This document shows, piece by piece, positions 15,845 through 23,046 of a stretch of DNA of 32,871 nucleotides. A program made the translations under genes and the position numbers. The notes below the pieces were generated by a model. It was not told the origin of the DNA. It worked only from the letters and a program-made list of their open reading frames with translations, and ran no database searches. The stretch is from DALYJJ01 sp031969915 (GTDB taxonomy: Bacteria; Acidobacteriota; Terriglobia; Bryobacterales; Bryobacteraceae). Where the stretch lies: positions 1 through 32,871 of the forward strand of contig DALYJJ010000064.1 of the NCBI GenBank assembly GCA_031969915.1. Direction: 5' to 3'. Each line of letters opens with the position of its first letter. The first letter of the stretch is position 1.

Positions 15845-16675
15845 TCATTTCGGCCGGAGTGGTCTACAGGAGCGCGCCTGCCCTATCCGCCTTTCGATTT
15901 CGGAGATTAGCGTGGTGCCGAGCAACGCACTGAGTAACAGCAGGAACCAGACTCCCCAGTGCCAGGCGATCAAATGTGTTGCCTCATGCGCCGGACAGGC
16001 GAATTGGATGCTGGCAAGTGGGGCAATCGCCGCCGTTCCGACCATGGTTCCTGCCGCCCAGACTGGGTGAACGATCATCCCTCTTCGTGTCACGAGAAGC
16101 AGAATTGCAAGCACCGGAATCGCGCCTGCTGCGATCACTCGCCCACACCCCCAGCCAGCCCATACCAGGCCCTCGGCGTCATCCCAGGGAAATGGTATGG
16201 CGCAAGACAGAAGCAGCGCCGTAGCGGCTGCCGCCATGGCCGCGGCCGGGGAAACACGCCTGGCTGCGCCCGGTTCGAGGAGCGCGCTCAGTGAATAGGC
16301 AAGAAAGAGCAGTGCAGCCATCGTTAGAATCGTCAGAGCGCTGGCCTGTCCCCAACTCAGCGACGCCATTCCCGCCCAACCTGTCCAACAGGCGATTCCC
16401 GCGCCAGAAGCAGTCAGACAGACCGCCACTCGAGCTACGAGGTTTGCACGGGATGGAAGCGGCCTCACCGCCGTTAGCGACAACCGCAGCGTCTCACTGA
16501 CGCGCATCTGGAGTTCCTTCGACTCGAAGGAGGGCTCGCTCGTCTGGCGCAAGAGTGCAATCATCTCCCGACAGGTCCTGCAGCCGGCCAAATGGTTAGC
16601 GACCTCACGCGGTAACGGATAGGCGTGATCCGAGAGCCAGCGATCAAACCAATCGTGCGTCATATCGCAACTCAT
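15845..16675 (-). CDS. Membrane anti-sigma factor with N-terminal zinc finger
   Basis: 276 aa. The N-terminus carries an anti-sigma zinc-binding signature HLAGCRTC (Hx3Cx2C, about residues 28-35). After a linker come about six hydrophobic segments (for example LVARVAVCLTASGAGIACW, ALTILTMAALLFLAYSLSALL, AAGAIPVLAILLLV, WHWGVWFLLLLSALLGTTLI), so the protein is a polytopic inner-membrane protein. The late CPAHEATHLIAWHWGVWF segment resembles NrsF-type negative regulators of sigma factors. Its ATG overlaps the stop of the ECF gene by 4 nt (ATGA), the classic sigma/anti-sigma arrangement. The signal sensed is unknown. Confidence 0.85.
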   Translation of the reverse strand: MSCDMTHDWFDRWLSDHAYPLPREVANHLAGCRTCREMIALLRQTSEPSFESKELQMRVSETLRLSLTAVRPLPSRANLVARVAVCLTASGAGIACWTGWAGMASLSWGQASALTILTMAALLFLAYSLSALLEPGAARRVSPAAAMAAAATALLLSCAIPFPWDDAEGLVWAGWGCGRVIAAGAIPVLAILLLVTRRGMIVHPVWAAGTMVGTAAIAPLASIQFACPAHEATHLIAWHWGVWFLLLLSALLGTTLISEIERRIGQARSCRPLRPK

Positions 16676-17316
16676 GAGTCCGAATTCCTTCCATTCCGAT
16701 CGTGACCGATTAGCTTTCGAATGGTTTCATACGCCCGATGCGCGCGTTGCTTGACTGCGGAGGGGCCGGATGACGTGGCTCTCGCAACCTCATCGACGGA
16801 CATGCCGAAGACCTTCAACATCACCAGAACCTCTCGCTGACTCTGAGGAAGGTGTGATAAAAGCTCATCGAACTCCAACTCCTCCTCCACGTTCGGTTGT
16901 AACGGTGCTAGATCGGCAGGGAGAGCTTCGAAGGCGCTTTCTCGGCCGGCGCTTCGAACATGTCTCCGGTACTCGTCAACTCGGGTGTGACGTGCGATGG
17001 CGAGTATCCAGGGCAATGGCGGTTCACCAGGCCGATAACTCTGGCGAGCCCGGTGAATTCTGAGCCACGCTTCCTGGACGAGGTCTTCCACTTGCTCCTT
17101 TCGTGAGTAAGGCCGGGAGAACAGACTAACCAAAAGCGGTGTAACGCATCGGATTAACTGATCGGCGCACTCTTGCTCAGCATTCTGGTAGCCAACGATC
17201 GCCTTCATCAGTTGCTCGGGAGAGCAGTCCGACTTGCTTCTACTCCCGAGCAGTACGCCTAGCATCCAGCCACCGCGAAATCGCGCGCATCCAGGTTTCG
17301 TAACCAGGCTGTCCAT
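16672..17316 (-). CDS. ECF-type sigma-70 factor paired with membrane anti-sigma
   Basis: 214 aa from the ATG at 17316. Region 2 is visible as LIRCVTPLLVSLFSRPYSRKEQVEDLVQEAWLRIHRAR and PWILAIARHTRVDEYRR. Region 4 is LLSHLPQSQREVLVMLKVFGMSVDEVARATSSGPSAVKQRAHRAYETIRKLI, a clear HTH. The start is uncertain: a GTG at 17433 overlapping the DinB stop as GTGA would give 253 aa, and an ATG at 17265 would give 197 aa, closest to the normal ECF length. No strong ribosome binding site decides between them. It is co-transcribed with the anti-sigma gene. Confidence 0.88.
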   Translation of the reverse strand: MDSLVTKPGCARFRGGWMLGVLLGSRSKSDCSPEQLMKAIVGYQNAEQECADQLIRCVTPLLVSLFSRPYSRKEQVEDLVQEAWLRIHRARQSYRPGEPPLPWILAIARHTRVDEYRRHVRSAGRESAFEALPADLAPLQPNVEEELEFDELLSHLPQSQREVLVMLKVFGMSVDEVARATSSGPSAVKQRAHRAYETIRKLIGHDRNGRNSDS

Positions 17317-17429
17317 AGGTTCGCCGCCAACACCGAACAGCCGTCTGGCATCACATGCTAGACTTCGCGTCACGATCACTTCCGGTAACGCAAGAACTTT
17401 CAAAAGAGCCGTAACCAAACCTCCGGCCG

Positions 17430-18032
17430 TCACGAATTGCCCTGAAGAGGCCCCCTGCCCGGGCTGGCCCGCGACGCCGCCTCAGCGGTGTGAGTCGGGT
17501 CCGCGCCATCCCATGTCACGTCCGCGGTTGGACCATACGTGGCCAGCACCGGCGAATTCAGCAATCGCTGGTAGACCGTGAGTTGCGTCCGGTGGTGTGC
17601 GGTGTGCAGAATGCGGCGCCAGAACACCCAGACGCGCTCACGCTCCACATCGAAGAAGGGGACGTGCGTCAGCCACCACCGCGATGGTTGTCCGGCAAGG
17701 AACAAGAGCCGCGGTTGCGCCAAGGCTACAAGCCTTCCGGCGAACTCCTGCGCTGATCGGACGGGTGGCACCACCTCGGCGGCAGGCATCTCAGGCGTAC
17801 CAAGGAACTCTCCGAAGAACCGGCGTTCGGAAAGCAACTGGTGTTGCATGATCTCGACCACCGTGCTGGACTTCGGATGGGGGCGGAAGTCGAGGTCCTC
17901 ACTGGCAAAACTTGTCCAAACGGAATAGACCTTGTTCGTCTCGCTCGCGTAGGTATCGAGCGCGTGCTGCATCATGTACTCCTTGGCTCGCGGGATCTCG
18001 ATGTCCAGGATTGCGGTGTGGGGATATGTCAT
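17430..18032 (-). CDS. DinB family protein (copy 2)
   Basis: 200-aa DinB-superfamily protein. It opens KEYMMQHALDTYASETNKVYSVW, has LDFRPHPKSSTVVEIMQHQLLSERRFFGEFL with a metal-type His, and ends with WRRILHTAHHRTQLTVYQRLLNSPVLATYGPTAD, whose HxxHHRxQL motif is the DinB metal/closing signature. It is only distantly related to the DinB at 13859. It precedes the ECF/anti-sigma pair on the same strand, directly abutting the extended ECF frame, so it may belong to the same operon. Confidence 0.87.
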   Translation of the reverse strand: MTYPHTAILDIEIPRAKEYMMQHALDTYASETNKVYSVWTSFASEDLDFRPHPKSSTVVEIMQHQLLSERRFFGEFLGTPEMPAAEVVPPVRSAQEFAGRLVALAQPRLLFLAGQPSRWWLTHVPFFDVERERVWVFWRRILHTAHHRTQLTVYQRLLNSPVLATYGPTADVTWDGADPTHTAEAASRASPGRGPLQGNS

Positions 18033-18136
18033 GGGAATGGCTGTGGGTTCGGCAGTCTGTGCAGTGCAAGATCGGTGCCAAACAGTCGCCGCCGGGGCGC
18101 CGCCAAATCACGACGAGATCTCGGGGCGGCGAACGC

Positions 18137-19723
18137 TCACCCTGCCTGGATTCCCAAAGACTTCAACCGCGACGACAACGTCGTGGGCGGCAGACCGAGC
18201 AACGCCGCTGCACCGTCGGCTCCATACACCCTCCCGCTCGATCGCTCGAGCGCGGCCCGGTAGTTGGACACCTCCAACTCGTGGAGTTGCGCCATGGTGA
18301 GGATCTTCCCCGCATTCCCCGCTGTTGCCGTCACGACTGCCGGACTCGCCGCGATCTGCCTCTCCGGCATCGTCGAATGCTTCTCGCCCTCCCGCAGGTC
18401 CATGGGAAGTGCTTTTCCACGGCCCAGGATAACGGACCGTTCGATGACATGCTGCAGCTCGCGAATGTTTCCTGGCCAGCCATAAGCCTGCATCGCGCGC
18501 ACCGCGCCCTCCGTGAGACGTGGCTCGGGCAATCTCAAGCGTTGGCAGGCGTGTCGGATGAAGTGCGCCGCCAACTGCGGAATGTCATCCCTCCGTTCCC
18601 GCAGCGGGGGCACGACAATGGGAAAGACACTGAGACGGTAGTACAGGTCCTGTCGAAATTGCCTACCGTCGGCTTCCGTGCCGAGGTCGCGGTTTGTCGC
18701 CGCCACCACCCGGACATTCACCCTGCGCGTCACATCCTCGCCCACCCGCTCGAACTCACGCTCCTGTAACACGCGGAGTAGTTTGCTCTGCAGATCCATA
18801 GGAATCTCGCCGACCTCATCGAGAAAGAGCGTTCCGCGGTCAGCCAGTTGAAAGCGGCCAACGCGGTCCTTTATCGCTCCGGTGAACGACCCCTTCGCGT
18901 GCCCGAAGAACTCGCTCTCGAACAACTCCCTCGGAATGGATGCGCAGTTCACCTTCACAAGCGGCCTAGCCCGACGTTGGCTCCGTTCGTGAATCGCCCT
19001 GGCGATCAACTCCTTGCCAGTCCCGGATTCACCCATGATGAGCACTGTCGCATCGGTCGGAGCCACCAGTTCCACCTGCTGGAGGATTCTCGCCAGCGCC
19101 GGGCTCGCGCCCACGATATCGTGGTAACGCATCGCCTCACGCACCTCTTCCTGCAGGTATGTGTTTTCCAATTCCAATCTGCCGCGCAGTTCCTGCAGTT
19201 CTTCAAAGGCGCGCGCATTGGCGATGCTGACTGCGGCGTGGTCGGCAAAGGCACGTAGGCCTTCCAGTTCCTTGCGGCTCATAGTCCGCCGGTTGAACAC
19301 ACCCAGCACGCCAATGGTATGGCTCTGATAGGTCAAGGGATGCGCGGCAAAAGATGCCATGCCCTCCCTAGCCACCCAGTCAGGATCGGCTACCCAATCC
19401 GGATGCTTGCCCAAATTCTCAATAAGCACCGGTTCTCCCGTGCTACCGACGGTACCGATCTTGCGCGCGCCTAATTCGAACCTACTGAACCGACCCTTCA
19501 GATTCCCCCATTTCTCTTTCCGACCGATAGCGGACCGTCCCGCGCTGGCCCGCAACTCCAAGTGCCCCCCCTCGGTTTCCCCGGCCTCTGCGAGTAGCCA
19601 GATCCTGGCCAAGGCGAACCCGGCCTCGTCCACCAGGCCGTTGACGATCTGCAACAGGGTGTCGCACTCATGGCGGCTCGCCGCCACCGTCAGCGCTACT
19701 CGCGAAAGAAGCTCCAGGTACAT
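18137..19723 (-). CDS. Sigma-54-dependent activator, GAF-AAA+-Fis
   Basis: 528-aa bacterial enhancer-binding protein that remodels sigma-54 RNA polymerase with ATP. An N-terminal GAF sensor domain (about residues 1-185; IGVLGVFNRRTMSRKELEGLRAFADHAA) is joined by a coiled coil to an AAA+ domain. That domain has Walker A GESGTGKE, Walker B GTLFLDEVGEIP, the sigma-54 contact loop GSFTGA (usually GAFTGA), the VRVVAATNRDL sensor and RQDLYYRLSVFPI. The C-terminal Fis HTH is YGADGAAALLGLPPTTLSSRLKSLGI. This resembles FhlA/NorR. A TTG at 19756 would add 11 residues. It diverges from an operon with a matching promoter. Confidence 0.93.
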   Translation of the reverse strand: MYLELLSRVALTVAASRHECDTLLQIVNGLVDEAGFALARIWLLAEAGETEGGHLELRASAGRSAIGRKEKWGNLKGRFSRFELGARKIGTVGSTGEPVLIENLGKHPDWVADPDWVAREGMASFAAHPLTYQSHTIGVLGVFNRRTMSRKELEGLRAFADHAAVSIANARAFEELQELRGRLELENTYLQEEVREAMRYHDIVGASPALARILQQVELVAPTDATVLIMGESGTGKELIARAIHERSQRRARPLVKVNCASIPRELFESEFFGHAKGSFTGAIKDRVGRFQLADRGTLFLDEVGEIPMDLQSKLLRVLQEREFERVGEDVTRRVNVRVVAATNRDLGTEADGRQFRQDLYYRLSVFPIVVPPLRERRDDIPQLAAHFIRHACQRLRLPEPRLTEGAVRAMQAYGWPGNIRELQHVIERSVILGRGKALPMDLREGEKHSTMPERQIAASPAVVTATAGNAGKILTMAQLHELEVSNYRAALERSSGRVYGADGAAALLGLPPTTLSSRLKSLGIQAG

Positions 19724-19852
19724 CGTCACGAGGCTACCACGAGAACTCGTAGCCAAACAACGGGAATTCGGCCCTTCAATCGGGTGGCGCGCCAGGAAGA
19801 CACCGAATTATCGTCCTCCCGCCACCGCTCTTCGTCACGAGATGTCGTTGAA

Positions 19853-19881
19853 GTGGCGTCGGCGAATCCACCGGTCGCCAC
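19853..19881. promoter_or_regulatory. Candidate upstream activator site (inverted repeat)
   Basis: GTGGCG (19853-19858), 17 nt, CGCCAC (19876-19881) form an inverted repeat about 70-100 nt upstream of the predicted sigma-54 start, the usual distance for an enhancer. A related palindrome TGGCGCGCCA lies at 19785-19794. In GC-rich DNA six-base arms are weak evidence. Confidence 0.3.
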
Positions 19882-19924
19882 GCAACTCCCGCTTTTTCTA
19901 TCAGTTTCCCGTGATCAAGGGGTT

Positions 19925-19940
19925 TGGCCCCGCTCCTGCA
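19925..19940 (+). promoter_or_regulatory. Sigma-54 (-24/-12) promoter
   Basis: TGGCCCCGCTCCTGCA matches TGGCACG-N4-TTGCA at 9 of 12 specified bases, with the invariant GG and GC elements exactly 10 nt apart. It lies 65 nt before the DsrE-like ATG and directly between the sigma-54 activator and the operon, so the match is supported by context. Expected start near 19951. Confidence 0.7.
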
Positions 19941-20004
19941 CCTGTCATCATCGTGGCCGCTGGAGTGGCCCACATCACAAATTTAACCCCCAAGGAGTCC
20001 CACG

Positions 20005-20379
20005 ATGAAGGCAGCAATCTTTGTTCTGTCCGATCCGAAAAGCGGCGGCGATGAGGCGCTGGGCCGCGTCTTCAACGCGCTTGCCACGGCCTACGAATAC
20101 AAACAGGCCGGCGACACCACCACCGTCACATTCCAAGGCGCCGGCACACGCTGGGTGGCCGAGCTGTCGAAACCCGAGCACCCCCTTCACGCCCTGTTCA
20201 ACGCCGTTCTCGATACCGTCGCCGGCGTTTCGTGCGGTTGCTCGGACGTCTTCGGCTCCCACGAAGAAGCCGAGAACAAGGGTTTCGCGATCATCAAGGA
20301 TCTCGCCATCCCCGGCACCTCAGGCGTTGCCAGCGTCCGCAAGTTCGTCAACGACGGATACCAGGTATTCCTCTTCTAG
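20005..20379 (+). CDS. DsrE-like small protein
   Basis: 124 aa, with the Rossmann-like beginning and end of the DsrE/DsrF/YchN family: MKAAIFVLSDPKSGGDEALGRVFNALATAYEYK and FVNDGYQVFLF. DsrE proteins carry persulfide sulfur or act in small oligomeric redox complexes. It has two cysteines, in VSCGCSD (about residues 73-75), which could be the functional thiols. AAGGAG 9 nt upstream of the ATG gives strong initiation. It is the first gene downstream of the sigma-54 promoter, followed by the FMN-binding protein gene after 72 nt. Confidence 0.82.
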   Translation: MKAAIFVLSDPKSGGDEALGRVFNALATAYEYKQAGDTTTVTFQGAGTRWVAELSKPEHPLHALFNAVLDTVAGVSCGCSDVFGSHEEAENKGFAIIKDLAIPGTSGVASVRKFVNDGYQVFLF

Positions 20380-20451
20380 CCATGCGCCGCCGGAGACGGC
20401 CGCAGTCCAGTGCCGCCACCCGCGGCCGTCTCCCAACAGCACGAGACACCA

Positions 20452-21408
20452 ATGAAGATCGAAAGTCCCTTTCACGCGGGCGAACTCGACGCGCAACGTA
20501 TGGCCGGTGAAACCGCCCTTGCTCAACGCAATAGCGCCGTGATCTCCGATGACATCATCGCCGGCGCGCTGCCTTTCCTGAAGCAACAACGGATGGTCGT
20601 GTTCGGAACCGAATCAGCCGACGGCGCGCTCTGGGCGTCACCCCTCCTTGGCTCGCCCGGCTTGATCATCCCTCAGGACCCGCGCACCCTGCGTTTCGAC
20701 CTGCAACTGATCCGGTCATCCCAAGCCGACATCTTCTGGCGAAATCTCCACACCGGCGCGCGCGCCGGCATGCTGGCAATCGACCTCGCCACGCGGCGCC
20801 GGCTGCGTGTCAATGGGGTTTTCGAACGGGTGCTCGACGCCGAATTCGTCCTCGCCGTGCGGGAGGCCTTTCCGAACTGCCCCAAGTACATTCAACGGCG
20901 CACCATGTCGTGGATCGACGAAGCCTCGGCGGAGTCAGCACCAGAAGCCAGCTTCGGCTTTGACTTGTCCGTCGAGGCCGCCCGCATGATCGACTCCGCC
21001 GATACGCTCTTCATCGCCAGCGCCCACGCCGGGCGAGGCGTCGATGTCTCCCATCGCGGTGGCCACCCGGGCTTCCTGCAACGCCTGGACGCCACTACGT
21101 TCCGTGTGCCCGACTACGCCGGAAATAGCCTCTTCAATACTCTCGGAAACCTGATCGTGGACCCGCGCGCCGGTGTCACGGTGATGGACTTCACCGCCAA
21201 TCGCATGTTGCAGATGACGGGCGCGGCGAAGGTGGAATGGAGTCAGCTCGACGAACAAGGTCTCACCGGTGGCACCGGCCGGTTCTGGACTTTCAAGATC
21301 CAATGCTGGCTCATCCTCCCGCTTCCCATTCAGGCCCGCTGGGAGTTCCTCGACGCTTCCCCCTACAATCCCCGCCCCCCGGCAGCGGGATCGACCCCGC
21401 GAGGGTAA
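20452..21408 (+). CDS. Pyridoxamine 5'-phosphate oxidase-like FMN-binding protein
   Basis: 318 aa from the ATG at 20452. It contains two split-barrel-like regions of the PNPOx/flavin-reductase-like superfamily, seen in MVVFGTESADGALWASPLLGSPGLI, then FWRNLHTGARAGMLAIDLATRRRLRVNGVF and DTLFIASAHAGRGVDVSHRGGHPGF with NTLGNLIVDPRAGVTVMDF. Some members bind FMN or F420 and reduce small molecules. The residues between the two, CPKYIQRRTM, match the conserved family bridge. Substrate unknown. It is the second gene of the sigma-54 operon with possible partners DsrE-like, isochorismatase-like and SDR. Confidence 0.85.
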   Translation: MKIESPFHAGELDAQRMAGETALAQRNSAVISDDIIAGALPFLKQQRMVVFGTESADGALWASPLLGSPGLIIPQDPRTLRFDLQLIRSSQADIFWRNLHTGARAGMLAIDLATRRRLRVNGVFERVLDAEFVLAVREAFPNCPKYIQRRTMSWIDEASAESAPEASFGFDLSVEAARMIDSADTLFIASAHAGRGVDVSHRGGHPGFLQRLDATTFRVPDYAGNSLFNTLGNLIVDPRAGVTVMDFTANRMLQMTGAAKVEWSQLDEQGLTGGTGRFWTFKIQCWLILPLPIQARWEFLDASPYNPRPPAAGSTPRG

Positions 21409-21462
21409 GTCACGGCACGCCTTCGTCACCATTCACCCTACAACCAATCCAAGGAGAACGTA

Positions 21463-22272
21463 ATGAACACGATCACTGTCCGTACCCTGGCCGCGATGGC
21501 CTCGCTTGCCTGGCTCGCCTCGCCCGCCATCTCACAAACCCCGGCTGCCGCCACCATTCACTACATCCAGGGACCGCGTGCCGATGCCCCGCTGCCGCGC
21601 CCCGGCATGACGCTGAAACCTGGCCGCGTCGCTCTCGTCGTCACCGATCCGCAGAACGACTTCCTCCACCCCAAGGGCGTTGCCTGGGGCGTCGTGGGCA
21701 AGAGCGTCACGGAAAACCGCACCATCGAAAACCTGGAATCGCTGTTTCAAATCGCCAAAGCCGCCGCCATCCCCGTCTTCATCAGCCCCCACTATTACTA
21801 CCAACAGGACCATCAGTGGAAGTTCGAGGGCGCCTTGGAAGCGTTGATGCACAAGATCGGAATGTTCGACCGCAAAGGCTCCTTGACCACCGACGGCTTC
21901 GCCGGCTCCGGCGCCGACTGGCTCGATCGCTACAAACCTTACATCAACGACGGCAAAACGGTTGTCTCCAGTCCGCACAAACTCTATGGCCCTGAGAGCA
22001 ACGACCTCGTCCTGCAACTCCGCAAAGCCGGAATCGACCAAGTGATTCTCGCCGGCATGTCAGCCAACCTGTGCACCGAATCGCACCTCCGCGAACTCCT
22101 CGAGCAGGGTTTTGAAGTGGTGGTAGCTGCCGACGCTTCGGCGGCCGCCAAACTCCCCGGCTATGACGGTTACGAAGCCGCCTTCGTCAACTTCCGCATG
22201 TTGGCCTCCGACGTCTGGAGCACCGCCGAAGCTCTCGACCGCATGAAGGCGATCAAGGGAGGGAGGCCATGA
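21463..22272 (+). CDS. Exported isochorismatase-like cysteine hydrolase
   Basis: 269 aa with an N-terminal signal peptide (VRTLAAMASLAWLASPAISQ, cleavage after ISQ-type site), so the enzyme is probably periplasmic, unlike most isochorismatase-family hydrolases. Catalytic elements are the Asp in LVVTDPQNDFLHP (about residue 67), a candidate Lys in SSPHKLYGPESNDL, and the nucleophile Cys in ILAGMSANLCTESHLRELL (about residue 205). The family cleaves amides or enol ethers; the substrate is unknown. AAGGAG is 6 nt before the ATG. It overlaps the SDR gene by 4 nt (ATGA). Confidence 0.88.
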   Translation: MNTITVRTLAAMASLAWLASPAISQTPAAATIHYIQGPRADAPLPRPGMTLKPGRVALVVTDPQNDFLHPKGVAWGVVGKSVTENRTIENLESLFQIAKAAAIPVFISPHYYYQQDHQWKFEGALEALMHKIGMFDRKGSLTTDGFAGSGADWLDRYKPYINDGKTVVSSPHKLYGPESNDLVLQLRKAGIDQVILAGMSANLCTESHLRELLEQGFEVVVAADASAAAKLPGYDGYEAAFVNFRMLASDVWSTAEALDRMKAIKGGRP

Positions 22273-23039
22273 GGCGCCGTTTTGACGGTAAGGTCGCGAT
22301 CGTGACCGGAGGAGGCACTGGCATTGGGCTGGAAACCGCCCGCCAACTCGTCGCCGAAGGCGCGCGCGTCGTTCTCAACGGCCGCCGTGAAGCGGTGCTT
22401 CACTCCGCAGCCGCATCGCTCGGCGCACACAACGCTGCTGTGGTCGCGGGCGACATCAGCCAGCCGGAGGTTTCCCTCCGGCTGGTGGAGGAGGCCGAAA
22501 AGCTCTTCGGCGGCGTCGACATCCTGATCAACAACGCCGGCATCTTCCAACCCAAGCCGTTCCTCGAGATCACTGAACATCAGTACGACCGTTTCCTCGA
22601 CATCATCCTCAAGGGCAAGTTCTTCATGGCTCAGGCGGCGGCGAATGCCATGCGCAAGCGCGGCGGCGGAGCCATCGTCCACACCGGATCTATGTGGGGA
22701 TTAATGGCGGTCGGTGCCACCCCCTCCAGCGCCTACTCAGCGGCCAACGCCGGTGTGCATGCACTCGTCCGCAATCTCGCGCTGGAATTGGCGCCCTTCC
22801 ACATCCGTATTAACGCCGTTGCTCCGGCTGTGGTGGAGACTCCGGTTTACAGCACCTTTCTCAATCCTGCGGAGGTGGCCAACGTGCTGCCCACCTTCCA
22901 CTCATTCCATCCCATCGGTCGTAACGGCCAGGCGCTCGATGTCGCACAGGCCATTCTCTTCCTCGCTTCCGATGAGGCCGCCTGGATCACCGGCGCCGTT
23001 CTCCCCGTCGACGGTGGCGTCACCGCGGGACGAAACTGA
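22269..23039 (+). CDS. SDR family protein with altered YxxxK motif
   Basis: 256-aa classical short-chain dehydrogenase/reductase. The nucleotide-binding GGGTGIG is at about residues 14-20, DINNAG-type ILINNAG near 90, catalytic Ser in HTGSMWG, and Tyr in SAYSAANAGVHAL. The normally invariant Lys of YxxxK is Asn here (codons TAC TCA GCG GCC AAC), so the classical proton-relay is probably absent or altered. It ends with ITGAVLPVDGGVTAG, typical of family members. The ATG overlaps the previous stop by 4 nt. It converges on the MerA-like gene with only 7 nt between stops. Confidence 0.9.
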   Translation: MRRRFDGKVAIVTGGGTGIGLETARQLVAEGARVVLNGRREAVLHSAAASLGAHNAAVVAGDISQPEVSLRLVEEAEKLFGGVDILINNAGIFQPKPFLEITEHQYDRFLDIILKGKFFMAQAAANAMRKRGGGAIVHTGSMWGLMAVGATPSSAYSAANAGVHALVRNLALELAPFHIRINAVAPAVVETPVYSTFLNPAEVANVLPTFHSFHPIGRNGQALDVAQAILFLASDEAAWITGAVLPVDGGVTAGRN

Positions 23040-23046
23040 GTTCGCG

